This document shows positions 49,720-58,333 of a DNA stretch of 64,000 bases, piece by piece (within the stretch, counting starts at the first letter, position 1; every line of letters starts with the position of its first letter). The notes beneath the pieces are model-generated. The model was not told the DNA's origin, ran no database searches, and worked only from the letters and a program-made list of their open reading frames with translations. The translations under genes were made by a program, and so were the position numbers. Source of the DNA: Ruegeria arenilitoris (GTDB taxonomy: Bacteria; Pseudomonadota; Alphaproteobacteria; Rhodobacterales; Rhodobacteraceae); NCBI RefSeq assembly GCF_013031355.1, contig NZ_WPZO01000015.1, positions 1 through 64,000 of the forward strand, in the 5' to 3' direction.

Positions 49720-50649
49720 ATGAAGAAAGTTCTAACAGCCGCAGCGTTTGTTGCTTCTGCAACCGCCGCACTGGCCGAGTATCCAGAGAAGCCGGTTTCC
49801 TTTGTCGTTCCGTGGCCTCCGGGCGATCTGGAAGACGTTCTGACACGGATCATCGCGGACGAGTTTCAAGAGATGTACGGCGTTCCTGCCGCGGTCGTGA
49901 ACAAACCCGGCGGTGGCGGCGGCCCCTTCCCCGGCGCTGTCGAAGTGGCGACCGCCCCAGCGGATGGTTATACCATCGGGTCCTTCGTGACGGACGTTCC
50001 CATCGGCGGCCCCCAGATCGGCATTCCCGAACTGTCCCCCAACCCGTTCGAGCCGATCGGCATTTTCATGACCTATCCGTTCGTGATTGCATCAGGCAAA
50101 GACGCGGCATTCACCAACTGGGAAGAACTGGTCGCCTATGGCAAGGAAAACGACGTGGCGCTGGGTCACTTCGGCTCGTTCCTGCCGCCCACTCAGGTGA
50201 CATTTGCCGCCGCCATCAGCTCGGGCTTTGATTTTGCCAGTGAGGCTGCATTTGATGCGCTGGACTGCAACACGTTGGCCTCCGGCGATGTCGACGTGAT
50301 CAACACCACGTTGCAACTGATCCTGCCCTGCCTGGACGACGTCAACGTTCTGGCAAGCATTGGCAACGAGCGCATTAGCCTGACGCCAGACACTCCAACG
50401 GTCAGCGAACTGCATCCCGATCTGAATGTGGCGCTTTGGAACGGTCTGTTCGTCCACAAGGACACCCCGGCAGAAGTCCGCGAAAAAATCGCCGCAGCAG
50501 CACAAAAGGCGCTGCAGACCGAAAAGGCACAGAACCTGATCGGTGAGACAGGCGTTCTGATCTACTGGCTGGATGCCGACGCATCAAACGCCCAGATCGC
50601 AAGCGACAGCGAAACGATTGGCGCCATCCAGGCCCTCGTGGGCGAATAA
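49720..50649 (+). CDS. Tripartite tricarboxylate transporter binding protein (TctC family)
   Basis: This 309-aa periplasmic binding protein starts at ATG 49720 (GGGAGG five bases upstream). The signal peptide is residues 1-19 (KKVLTAAAFVASATAALA). The mature start EYPEKPVSFVVPWPPG is the TctC signature. The next residues, DLEDVLTR, differ from the usual GGGTDxxAR loop that contacts the ligand carboxylate. It captures the substrate and passes it to TctA/TctB. A strong terminator-like hairpin follows at 50662-50691, before tctB. The ligand is unknown; the enzymes downstream suggest an amine or amino alcohol. Confidence 0.88.
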   Translation: MKKVLTAAAFVASATAALAEYPEKPVSFVVPWPPGDLEDVLTRIIADEFQEMYGVPAAVVNKPGGGGGPFPGAVEVATAPADGYTIGSFVTDVPIGGPQIGIPELSPNPFEPIGIFMTYPFVIASGKDAAFTNWEELVAYGKENDVALGHFGSFLPPTQVTFAAAISSGFDFASEAAFDALDCNTLASGDVDVINTTLQLILPCLDDVNVLASIGNERISLTPDTPTVSELHPDLNVALWNGLFVHKDTPAEVREKIAAAAQKALQTEKAQNLIGETGVLIYWLDADASNAQIASDSETIGAIQALVGE

Positions 50650-50661
50650 ACCAACCACAAG

Positions 50662-50691
50662 GTCGCGCGGATGCATTCCGCGCGACTTTTT
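50662..50691 (+). terminator. Intra-operon terminator/attenuator after tctC
   Basis: A perfect 9-bp GC-rich stem (GTCGCGCGG, 7-base loop) is followed by TTTTT. It lies 12 bases after the tctC stop and 20 bases before tctB, so it should reduce transcription of the permease genes relative to the binding protein. Confidence 0.85.
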
Positions 50692-50711
50692 CAGCGGTCA
50701 GGGAGGGGACT

Positions 50712-51248
50712 ATGATAGCCAAAACACTGCAGGACATGTTCAAACGATACCGCCGGCCCGGCGATGTTGTTTTTGCGTTGGCCTTTCTGGTTTTTGCTGT
50801 TTTCCTTCTGACCCAGCTGGGTGAGCAGACCCAGGTCGTCAAACGGACCAAATGGTTTGCACAACCCGGCTTCTGGCCAATGGTCTCGCTTTGGGCCATG
50901 GCCATCTTTGCCTTTCTGCACTGGCTCAGCTCGGCCATTTCAGACCGTATTCCGGGGCGCTGGCCCGAGGTGGCGTTTTGGCTGCGGTCCTTTGAATACG
51001 TCGCCTATTTTCTGGTCTATGTCGCGATTGTCCCCCTTTTGGGATACCTGCCATCCACCGTTCTGTTCGCGGTCTTTCTTGCAATCCGCACCGGGTTCCG
51101 AAGTGCCGGGGCCATTGGCCTTGCGGCAGCGTTCGGTGTTGCGGTGACGGTCATCTTCCGCGCCTTTCTGCAGGTCAAAATCCCCGCAGGTGCCATCTAT
51201 GAATACCTGCCGGAAACCGTACGCGCCTTTGCGCTGACTTATCTCTGA
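50712..51248 (+). CDS. Tripartite tricarboxylate transporter small permease (TctB family)
   Basis: This 178-aa membrane protein has four hydrophobic segments (about residues 18-38, 55-75, 92-115 and 122-145), as in TctB, with few conserved residues otherwise. The segment GDVVFALAFLVFAVFLLTQLGEQTQ opens the first helix. It forms the inner-membrane permease with TctA, whose gene starts eight bases after its stop. It is the second gene of the TTT operon and follows the attenuator hairpin. Confidence 0.85.
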   Translation: MIAKTLQDMFKRYRRPGDVVFALAFLVFAVFLLTQLGEQTQVVKRTKWFAQPGFWPMVSLWAMAIFAFLHWLSSAISDRIPGRWPEVAFWLRSFEYVAYFLVYVAIVPLLGYLPSTVLFAVFLAIRTGFRSAGAIGLAAAFGVAVTVIFRAFLQVKIPAGAIYEYLPETVRAFALTYL

Positions 51249-51256
51249 GGGTCGCT

Positions 51257-52789
51257 ATGGAAACGTTTCTGTCCGGACTTTCTATTCTGACGCAATGGCA
51301 GGTGATCGTCGCCCTTCTGATCGGCTCGATCGGTGGGGTCATCATCGGCGCACTGCCCGGCGTCGGCGCGGCGGTGGCGATTGCCATCCTTTTGCCCGCT
51401 ACATTCGCATTTGAGCCCATTGTCGGCCTGACGCTGCTGCTGGGCATCTATGGCTCGTCCATGTACGGCGGCGCGATCCCCGCCATTCTGATCAACACCC
51501 CGGGCACGGCGGTGAATGCGCTGACCACCTATGACGGCTATCCCATGACCAAACGCGGACAGGGGCATCGTGCGTTGTCACTGGCTTATTCCGCGTCGTT
51601 CTTTGGTGGTGTCTTTGCCATCATCTGCCTGATGATCCTGTCGCCGGTTCTGGCGTTGATCGCCCCACATTTCGGCAGCCGAGAGATTTTCTTGGCCGCC
51701 CTTCTGGGGATCATTCTGGTGATCCTCGCCCACCGCGGACAGATTTTTGCCGCCGGTATGCTGGCCGCCTTCGGGATTTTCCTGAACACCGTCGGGCTTG
51801 AGCCGGTCAAATACACCCGCCGCTTTACCTTTGACCAAAGCTGGCTGGCCTCGGGCGTCGACCTGATCGTGGTCGTGCTGGGTCTGTTTGCGATCAGTCA
51901 GGCGCTGCTATTGTTGCTGGAAAAGAACCACGCACCGGGCGAGGCCCATGTCAGCGGCAACATCTTTGCCGGCCTCAAGGAACTGCTGGGCATCAAACGC
52001 GTGGCCACGGTGTCCTCAAGCATCGGCGTCTTCATGGGCATGGTGCCGGGCACGGGTGAGTTCACCTCGCAATTCCTGTCCTACACCTATGCGCAGAAAA
52101 CCTCGAAAGAGCCCGACAAGTTCGGCGATGGATCGCCCGAGGGGCTGGTGGCGTCTGAGGCCGCTAATAACGCCGTTCCCGGTGCCGCGATGATCCCGCT
52201 GCTGGCATTGGGTATCCCGGGCGAGGCGCTCACCGCGATGATGCTGTCGGTGTTCTACGTGCACAACGTCATCCCAGGTCCGCAGCTGTTCGAAAACCAG
52301 ATGGACTTTGTCATGGCGCTGTACATGGCGCTGATCTTGCTGAACGTCATCGTTCTGGTGTTCCTGCTGTTCTCGACCAACCTGCTGCTCAAGATCATCC
52401 AGATCCCGACCCGGTTTTTGGGCATCATGATCCTGATTCTGGCTTTTGTTGGCGTCTATAGCTTGCGCAACTCGATCACCGACTGCGCCATTGCCGCCGG
52501 GTTTGGTGTATTCGGCCTGATCCTCAAACGGCTGGACCTGCCGATTGTTCCGATCATCCTGGGCATGGTTCTGGGCGGCATTATGGAAGTCAAACTGCGC
52601 AGCGCCATGGCACGGGTCAAATCCCCGCTGGATTTTGTCGACCGCCCGATCGCGGCGATCCTGACGGCGCTGATCGTGCTGATCCTGCTGCTGCATTTGC
52701 GCACGCTGTACTACGAGTTCCGCAACAAGCTGAAACCCGAGCCGACCGCGCTACCGGTCGATTCCGATCACCCCAATCAGCAAGGGTAA
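51257..52789 (+). CDS. Tripartite tricarboxylate transporter large permease (TctA family)
   Basis: This 510-aa integral membrane protein has about twelve transmembrane segments and the TctA landmarks: IGALPGVGAAVAIAILLPATF near the N-terminus (residues about 29-50), GSSMYGGAIPAILINTPGTAVN, and the later GMVPGTGEFTSQFLSY and EAANNAVPGAAMIPLLALGIPGEALTAMM. The paired PG-rich loops form the substrate/ion path. It works with TctC and TctB. The downstream aldehyde dehydrogenase gene begins seven bases after its stop, which ties uptake directly to metabolism. Confidence 0.92.
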   Translation: METFLSGLSILTQWQVIVALLIGSIGGVIIGALPGVGAAVAIAILLPATFAFEPIVGLTLLLGIYGSSMYGGAIPAILINTPGTAVNALTTYDGYPMTKRGQGHRALSLAYSASFFGGVFAIICLMILSPVLALIAPHFGSREIFLAALLGIILVILAHRGQIFAAGMLAAFGIFLNTVGLEPVKYTRRFTFDQSWLASGVDLIVVVLGLFAISQALLLLLEKNHAPGEAHVSGNIFAGLKELLGIKRVATVSSSIGVFMGMVPGTGEFTSQFLSYTYAQKTSKEPDKFGDGSPEGLVASEAANNAVPGAAMIPLLALGIPGEALTAMMLSVFYVHNVIPGPQLFENQMDFVMALYMALILLNVIVLVFLLFSTNLLLKIIQIPTRFLGIMILILAFVGVYSLRNSITDCAIAAGFGVFGLILKRLDLPIVPIILGMVLGGIMEVKLRSAMARVKSPLDFVDRPIAAILTALIVLILLLHLRTLYYEFRNKLKPEPTALPVDSDHPNQQG

Positions 52790-52796
52790 CCCTGCC

Positions 52797-54281
52797 ATGA
52801 ACCAATCCGATATTGACGCCCTGCGATCTCAGGTTCTGCCCCCTCGTTCGCACTTCATCGGGGGACGCTGGGTCGCTGCCTCGGAAGGCGGTCACAGGGA
52901 TGTGCTTTCGCCGGTTGATGGCGCGGTTCTGACCCAGATTGCCGAAGGTACTCCGGCAGATATGGAGGCCGCGATTGCCGCCGCAAGGGCAGCGTTCGAA
53001 GATGGCCGCTGGTCGCGCCGCTCCCCGGCCGAGCGTAAGAAAGTGCTGCTGAAACTGGCCGACCTGATCGAAAAGCACGCCCTGGAACTGGCGGTTCTGG
53101 GTGTGCGCGACAATGGCACCGAGATCAACATGGCCATGAAGGCCGAGCCGATGTCGGCTGCTGGCACGTTCCGCTATTACGCCGAGGCGATCGACAAGGT
53201 CTATGGCCAGATCGCCCCGACGGCAGAAAGCGTGCTTGGCCTGATCCACCACGCACCGGTTGGCGTTGTCGGAGCAATCGTGCCTTGGAACATGCCGCTG
53301 ATGATCGGAAGCTGGAAGCTGGCACCGGCGTTGGCCACCGGGAACTCGGTGGTACTGAAACCGGCCGAAAGCGCATCCTTGTCGCTGTTGAAACTGGCCG
53401 AATTGGCCGCTGAGGCCGGACTGCCAGACGGGGTGCTGAACGTCGTCACCGGCTCGGGCCGGGTGGTAGGCGAAACGCTGGCGCTGTCGATGGATGTGGA
53501 CATCATGGTGTTCACCGGCTCGGGCGCGACAGGTCGGCGGCTGCTGGAGTATTCGGCACGCTCGAACATGAAACGCTGCTATCTGGAACTGGGCGGCAAA
53601 TCCCCTAACATCGTCTTCAACGACGCCCCGGACCTGAGCGAGGCCGCCAAAGTGTCTGCAGGCGGCATCTTCCGCAACGCGGGCCAGATTTGCATCGCGG
53701 GGTCGCGCCTGCTTGTGCAAGAGGACATCCACGACGATTTCGTCGCCGAACTGGTCAAACATGCCGAGGCGATGCGGGTCGGCAACCCGCTGGATCTGGA
53801 CACGCAAATCGGCGCTGTTCATTCGCTGCCCGAACTGGACTCCAATCTAGAATTCGTCGCCAAGGCCGAGGCAGAAGGCGCCGAGCGCCGTACCGGTGGC
53901 GGGCGCATCCTTGAGGAAACCGGCGGCTATTATATGGCGCCGACGGTGATGACCGGAGTGAAAGCCACCGACAACCTGTTCCAGAACGAGGTGTTTGGCC
54001 CGGTCCTCGCCGTGACGCCCTTCAAGGACGAGGAGGAGGCGATCCTGCTGGCAAATGACTCGGTCTATGGTCTTTCCTCGGGCGTATGGACGTCGAACCT
54101 GAGCCGCGCGCACCGCATGATCGCGGGTATCCGCGCAGGTGTCGTGCACGTGAATACCTATGGCGGGTCTGACTTGACCGTGCCGCTGGGCGGGGTGCGC
54201 CAGTCGGGCAACGGGCATGACAAGTCTCTGCACGCACTCGAGAAATATCTCGACCTGAAAACCGCCTGGATAAAACTCTGA
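52797..54281 (+). CDS. NAD(P)-dependent aldehyde dehydrogenase
   Basis: This 494-aa protein has all aldehyde dehydrogenase motifs: VGVVGAIVPWNMPLMIGSWK, FTGSGATGRRLL, LELGGKSPNIVFND (catalytic Glu), NAGQICIAGSRLLVQ (catalytic Cys), EVFGPVLAVTPF and the C-terminal GNGHDKSLHALEKYLDLKTAWI. The gene lies between tctA and an AGXT2L-like PLP enzyme gene. If that enzyme is a phospho-lyase, it would release an aldehyde (for example from an O-phosphorylated amino alcohol), and this dehydrogenase would convert it to the acid. Specificity cannot be read from the sequence. Confidence 0.9.
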   Translation: MNQSDIDALRSQVLPPRSHFIGGRWVAASEGGHRDVLSPVDGAVLTQIAEGTPADMEAAIAAARAAFEDGRWSRRSPAERKKVLLKLADLIEKHALELAVLGVRDNGTEINMAMKAEPMSAAGTFRYYAEAIDKVYGQIAPTAESVLGLIHHAPVGVVGAIVPWNMPLMIGSWKLAPALATGNSVVLKPAESASLSLLKLAELAAEAGLPDGVLNVVTGSGRVVGETLALSMDVDIMVFTGSGATGRRLLEYSARSNMKRCYLELGGKSPNIVFNDAPDLSEAAKVSAGGIFRNAGQICIAGSRLLVQEDIHDDFVAELVKHAEAMRVGNPLDLDTQIGAVHSLPELDSNLEFVAKAEAEGAERRTGGGRILEETGGYYMAPTVMTGVKATDNLFQNEVFGPVLAVTPFKDEEEAILLANDSVYGLSSGVWTSNLSRAHRMIAGIRAGVVHVNTYGGSDLTVPLGGVRQSGNGHDKSLHALEKYLDLKTAWIKL

Positions 54282-54296
54282 CCAAGGGCCGACCGC

Positions 54297-55592
54297 ATGA
54301 CGCTTCCCCCGAAATCCGCCGAGCTTGTTGAACGCCGGGCCAAACTGCTGGGTCCGAATGTTTCAACCTTCTTCGATGAACCGCTTCATATCGTGAAAGG
54401 CGAAGGCGTCTGGCTTTGGGATGCGGACGGGCGCAAGTATCTGGATTGCTATAACAATGTTCCGCATGTGGGGCACTGCAACCCGCGCGTGGTCGAGGCG
54501 ATCTGCCGTCAGGCGTCGACGCTGAACACCCATACCCGCTATCTGCATGACGGCATTCTGGACTATGTCGAGAAGCTGACCGGCACGATGGATGCCTCGC
54601 TGGCCACCGCCATCCTGACCTGCACCGGGTCCGAGGCAAACGACATCGCCCTGCGCATGGCCGAGGGCATGACCGGCAAGCGCGGTATCATCGCCACGGA
54701 TGCGACCTATCACGGCAACACCTCTCTGGTCAGCCAGCTGAGCAAGTCGAACGTGCCGACCGTTGGCTTTGGTCTGGGTCAGTATTTTCGGTTTGTCGAG
54801 GCGCCCGACAGCTATCGCAATCCGGACCCGGACGGCCGCAAGTTCGCCGATGCCGTGGCCGAACAGATTGCCGAGCATGAAAAGTCCGGCGTCGGCTTTG
54901 CCGCCTTGGTCGTATGCCCTTATTTCCTGAACGAAGGCTTTCCCGACCATCCTGACGGCTGGCTGAAACCTGTGGCCGAGGTGGTGCGCAAGGCCGGCGG
55001 CCTGCTGATCTGTGATGAGGTCCAATCGGGCTTTGGCCGCACCGGCACCCATATGTGGGCGCATCAGAAAATGGGCGTGGTGCCGGACATCATGACTATG
55101 GGCAAACCGATGGCCAATGGCCACCCTGTGGGCGGTGTGGTGACGCGCAGCGAAATCCTGACAACGTTTCGCAAGGGTTATCGGTACTTCAACACGTTCG
55201 GCGGCAACCCAGTCTCTTGCGCCGCAGCCATGGCGGTGCTGGAAGAAATCGAGGACAAGAACCTTGTCGCCAATGCCAAAGCAGTCGGCGATCACGCCCG
55301 CGCACGCATGACAGCGTTGCAGCAGAAATACGAGTTCATCGGTGACGTGCGCGGTTCGGGCCTGATCTTCGGGGCCGAGATGGTGTTGGATCGTCAAAGC
55401 AAAGAACCGGCCAGCGAGTTCACCGATCGGGTAATCAATGCGATGCGGCGCCGGGGGATCATCCATTCGAAACTGGGCCGCCACAAAAACACGCTAAAAA
55501 TCCGGCCACCGATGCCGTTCTCGAAAGAGAATGCCGATCTGCTGTTTGACACACTGGACGAGGTTTTGGCCGAAACCCCGCTGACCCTATGA
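54297..55592 (+). CDS. AGXT2L-like class III PLP enzyme, probable O-phospho-amine phospho-lyase
   Basis: This 431-aa PLP enzyme has the class III frame (TGSEANDIALRMAEGMTGKRG, LICDEVQSGFGRTG, TMGKPMANGHPVGGV with the PLP Lys at about residue 269). Near the N-terminus, the run CYNNVPHVGHCNP followed by LNTHTRYLHDGILDY closely matches the ethanolamine-phosphate and 5-phosphohydroxylysine phospho-lyases (AGXT2L1/AGXT2L2: NNVAHVGHCHP...LNTNSRYLHD). These eliminate phosphate and ammonia to give an aldehyde. The next gene is an APH-fold kinase whose start overlaps its stop, and the previous gene is an aldehyde dehydrogenase. The trio fits kinase, phospho-lyase, dehydrogenase. A simple transaminase remains possible. 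Confidence 0.8.
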   Translation: MTLPPKSAELVERRAKLLGPNVSTFFDEPLHIVKGEGVWLWDADGRKYLDCYNNVPHVGHCNPRVVEAICRQASTLNTHTRYLHDGILDYVEKLTGTMDASLATAILTCTGSEANDIALRMAEGMTGKRGIIATDATYHGNTSLVSQLSKSNVPTVGFGLGQYFRFVEAPDSYRNPDPDGRKFADAVAEQIAEHEKSGVGFAALVVCPYFLNEGFPDHPDGWLKPVAEVVRKAGGLLICDEVQSGFGRTGTHMWAHQKMGVVPDIMTMGKPMANGHPVGGVVTRSEILTTFRKGYRYFNTFGGNPVSCAAAMAVLEEIEDKNLVANAKAVGDHARARMTALQQKYEFIGDVRGSGLIFGAEMVLDRQSKEPASEFTDRVINAMRRRGIIHSKLGRHKNTLKIRPPMPFSKENADLLFDTLDEVLAETPLTL

Positions 55593-56521
55593 CTCTGATT
55601 GTCGAGAAAGCCCTGACCCTTTGGGGCATGAACGACGCTGAATGGTCGCTGGTCGCGGCCCGGGAAAACCATGTCTACCGGGTTCAAACGGACACAAGGA
55701 ACTTTGCCCTGCGCCTGCACCGTCAGGGGATGCACTCGGATGCCGCCTTGAGGTCCGAGCTACTGTGGATCGCCGAGCTTGGTACCAACGGCGTCGGCGT
55801 CCCTACCCCCGTACCGGCTACGGATGGCAGCTATCTACATCTGCTGGACGGCGTTCAGGTCGATATGCTGGATTGGCTGCCCGGTCGCCCTCTGGGCTCG
55901 ACAGGAACAGGGATCGACCATGACGACCGCACCGGGATATTCCGGACTCTCGGACGCGAAATGGCAAAGCTGCACGAGGTCAGCGATGCCTGGACCCGAC
56001 CCGATGAGTTTGCGCGCTGGTCCTGGGACCGCGCCGGGCTGCTGGGCGATGCCCCTCTCTGGGGTCGGTTTTGGGAGAACCCCACGCTTTCGGACGAGGA
56101 TCGCGCCTTGCTCACCGCGTTTCGCAAGGCAGCGAACAGCCATTTGCAAGAGATCGAAAATCAGCTGGATTACGGCCTGATCCACGCTGATCTGGTGCGC
56201 GAAAACGTGATGGTCCAGGGCGACAAGCTCTGGCTGATTGATTTCGACGATGCCGGGTTTGGGTTCCGCCTGTTCGACATTGCCACAACCCTGCTGAAAA
56301 ACCTGCGCGAACCGGACTACGGCGCCCTGCAAGTGGCCCTGCTTGAGGGCTACCGGATAGAACGGGTGCTCGACACCGAGCATCTCGATCTGTTCATGGC
56401 CCTGCGCGCGGTGACGTATGTGGGCTGGATTTCGTCCCGGATGGACGAAGATGGATCACAGGTACGCAATACGCGGTTCATTGAAACCGCCCGGGAACTG
56501 CTGAAGCACTACCTCGGATAA
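55589..56521 (+). CDS. APH-fold small-molecule kinase (choline/hydroxylysine-kinase-like)
   Basis: This 310-aa protein of the aminoglycoside phosphotransferase/homoserine-kinase-II-like superfamily has the catalytic loop YGLIHADLVRENVMV (HxDxxxxN, residues about 190-204) and the Mg-binding IDFDDAGFGFRLFDIAT, as in AGPHD1-type hydroxylysine kinase and ethanolamine/choline kinases. The ATG overlaps the upstream PLP enzyme stop (ATGA). It would phosphorylate the hydroxyl of an amino alcohol, making the substrate of the phospho-lyase. The fold is widespread, so the substrate is inferred from context only. Confidence 0.82.
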   Translation: MTLIVEKALTLWGMNDAEWSLVAARENHVYRVQTDTRNFALRLHRQGMHSDAALRSELLWIAELGTNGVGVPTPVPATDGSYLHLLDGVQVDMLDWLPGRPLGSTGTGIDHDDRTGIFRTLGREMAKLHEVSDAWTRPDEFARWSWDRAGLLGDAPLWGRFWENPTLSDEDRALLTAFRKAANSHLQEIENQLDYGLIHADLVRENVMVQGDKLWLIDFDDAGFGFRLFDIATTLLKNLREPDYGALQVALLEGYRIERVLDTEHLDLFMALRAVTYVGWISSRMDEDGSQVRNTRFIETARELLKHYLG

Positions 56522-56543
56522 CACGCATGGACGGGAGGAAAAC

Positions 56544-57779
56544 ATGACCAACAAAACGATCCTGCTGATTGGGACATACGACACCAAAGACCCCGAGATG
56601 CGGTTCATCGAGGATACCGTACGGGCGCAGGGGGCGGATGTGCTGACGATGGACGTCTCCGTTCTGGGCGATCCGGCGACACCGACCGATATCTCGAAAC
56701 ACGACGTTGCCGCCGCCGAAGGCATGACCATCGACGAGGTGATCGCGCTGGGGGATGAGAACAAGGCGTTCCGCGTCATGTCCGCCGGGGCCGCCAAAGT
56801 GGTGGCGCAAGCCTATGCCGACGGCCGGTTTGATGGGATGTTGGCCACCGGCGGCACAATGGGCACCGACCTTGCGCTGGATTGCGCACAGGCGCTGCCA
56901 ATGGGGGTGCCAAAATACATTGTTTCGACCGTCAGCTTCTCGCCATTGATTCCGCCGCATCGCTTGGCTCCGGACATTCAGATGATCCTGTGGGCCGGGG
57001 GGCTGTACGGTATGAACTCGATCTGCCGGTCCTCGCTGGCACAGGCGGCAGGGGCCGTGGTCGGTGCGACCAAAGCCGCCATCGCGCCGGATCGCAGCAA
57101 ACCTCTGATCGGCATGACCAGCCTTGGGTCGTCCTGCCTGCGTTACATGAAAACCCTGAAGCCAGCCCTGGAAGAGCGCGGCTTTGAGGTCGCGGTGTTT
57201 CACTCGACAGGAATGGGGGGCATGGCCTTCGAGAAACTGGCCGCCGAGGGCGCCTTTGCCTGCGTGATGGATTTCTGCATGCAGGAATTCGGCAACTTGC
57301 TGGCAGGCTCTGTTGTTTCAAGCGGAGAGGATCGCCTGACCAATGCCGGTCGCGCTGGCACGCCACAGATGGTCGCCCCCGGGGCGCTCGACCTGCTGGA
57401 CTTTGCGGGCTGGCAAGAGATACCCGACCAATATGCGGATCGCCCTTTTCACGAGCACAACCGCCTGATCAAAAGCTCGGTCTTCAACGGCGAGGAACGC
57501 CGCGCTTGGATGCGAGAACTGGCAAACCGGCTGGAAGCAGCAACCGGGCCGGTTCACTTCTTCCTGCCGGTGCAAGGCGTCGAGGCATGGGACAAAGAAG
57601 GCGAGGAAGCGCATGATCCTGCGGCTCTTGCGGACATGGTCGACGAAGCCCGCAAGGTCCTACCGGGCAGAGTGCCAATGACCGAACTGGATACTCACAT
57701 CAATGACGCCGCATTTTGCGACGCGGTTTTGGCTCAATTTGACGAATGGGTCGAGGCCGGAGTTGTCAGCAAAACATAG
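56544..57779 (+). CDS. UPF0261 (Tm-1-like ATP-binding domain) protein
   Basis: This 411-aa protein starts at ATG 56544 (GGGAGGAAAAC upstream). It has the UPF0261 pattern: LLIGTYDTKDPEMRFIED at residues 6-23, MLATGGTMGTDLALDCAQALPMGVPKYIVST (about 107-137), WAGGLYGMNSICR, and GMTSLGSSCLRYM with VFHSTGMGGMAFEKLAAEG further on. The family relates to the tomato resistance protein Tm-1 ATP-binding N-terminal domain; bacterial roles are poorly known. It is the last gene of the plus-strand operon, 22 bp after the kinase, so it is probably linked to the same pathway. I do not assign a reaction. Confidence 0.8.
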   Translation: MTNKTILLIGTYDTKDPEMRFIEDTVRAQGADVLTMDVSVLGDPATPTDISKHDVAAAEGMTIDEVIALGDENKAFRVMSAGAAKVVAQAYADGRFDGMLATGGTMGTDLALDCAQALPMGVPKYIVSTVSFSPLIPPHRLAPDIQMILWAGGLYGMNSICRSSLAQAAGAVVGATKAAIAPDRSKPLIGMTSLGSSCLRYMKTLKPALEERGFEVAVFHSTGMGGMAFEKLAAEGAFACVMDFCMQEFGNLLAGSVVSSGEDRLTNAGRAGTPQMVAPGALDLLDFAGWQEIPDQYADRPFHEHNRLIKSSVFNGEERRAWMRELANRLEAATGPVHFFLPVQGVEAWDKEGEEAHDPAALADMVDEARKVLPGRVPMTELDTHINDAAFCDAVLAQFDEWVEAGVVSKT

Positions 57780-57904
57780 CGGACGTTCATACAAGTGTTG
57801 GTTGGGGTCCAGCGTTCCTTCAACTGACCCGATAGAGGCTGCGGAGCACCGAGAGGTGCCCCGCCCTGTCACTCTCACCCAGCCGGATAGCCAAACACAT
57901 CATT

Positions 57905-58177
57905 TTAGTTGGCAGATTCACCCGTTTGAGGTTCTTCGATATCCCAATGCTCAACGAACAGGCCTTCGCCGTTTAAGCGGAAGATATCCACGTACCCGAC
58001 GCCCAGATCCCCTTCGACCGGCGGATCGGTCACTTTCGAAACGACCAGAACAATGTCCCCCATGGCGATCGTTTTGGAGAATTGGATCTCAAAGCCTTTT
58101 CCCTCGGCTGACACACGCAGTTTTTTGACCGCAAGGGCATCGCCGAGTTTGGCGCCTGAGTAACCTTCCCAAGCCAT
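57905..58177 (-). CDS. SnoaL/NTF2-like protein, apparently short at the N-terminus
   Basis: This 90-aa frame has the second half of a SnoaL-like cone-fold protein: KTIAMGDIVLVVSKVTD, then GYVDIFRLNGEGLFVEHWDIEEPQ (pattern: DIFRxxDGKIxEHWDxxQP) near the C-terminus. Full-length relatives are about 120-140 aa. The frame stays open upstream to 58286 without an obvious start codon, and those residues (EKRLVDRFLSMAWEGY) look as if they may be coding. It is either a truncated remnant or a gene with a non-standard start. It is convergent with the UPF0261 gene and divergent from the gene at 58334. Confidence 0.5.
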   Translation of the reverse strand: MAWEGYSGAKLGDALAVKKLRVSAEGKGFEIQFSKTIAMGDIVLVVSKVTDPPVEGDLGVGYVDIFRLNGEGLFVEHWDIEEPQTGESAN

Positions 58178-58333
58178 TGATAAGAAACGGTCGACAAGTC
58201 TCTTTTCGGTACAATCTGGTTTTTCGTTGACTTTCGTTTCAAATGAAACAAGATTGTTGCAAATGTAACGATGTAGCCGATTCCGTTAAAATTGAGCCAA
58301 AATCCGGCGACATCGCACCTTTGGAGGATACAC

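Noticed and set aside
52617-53822. Minus-strand open frame opposite tctA and the aldehyde dehydrogenase
   Set aside because: Shadow frame; same reasoning.
54297-55592. Ordinary omega-amino-acid transaminase as the primary call
   Set aside because: The N-terminal NNVPHVGHC...RYLHD run and the overlapping APH-fold kinase favour the AGXT2L phospho-lyase group; kept as the alternative.
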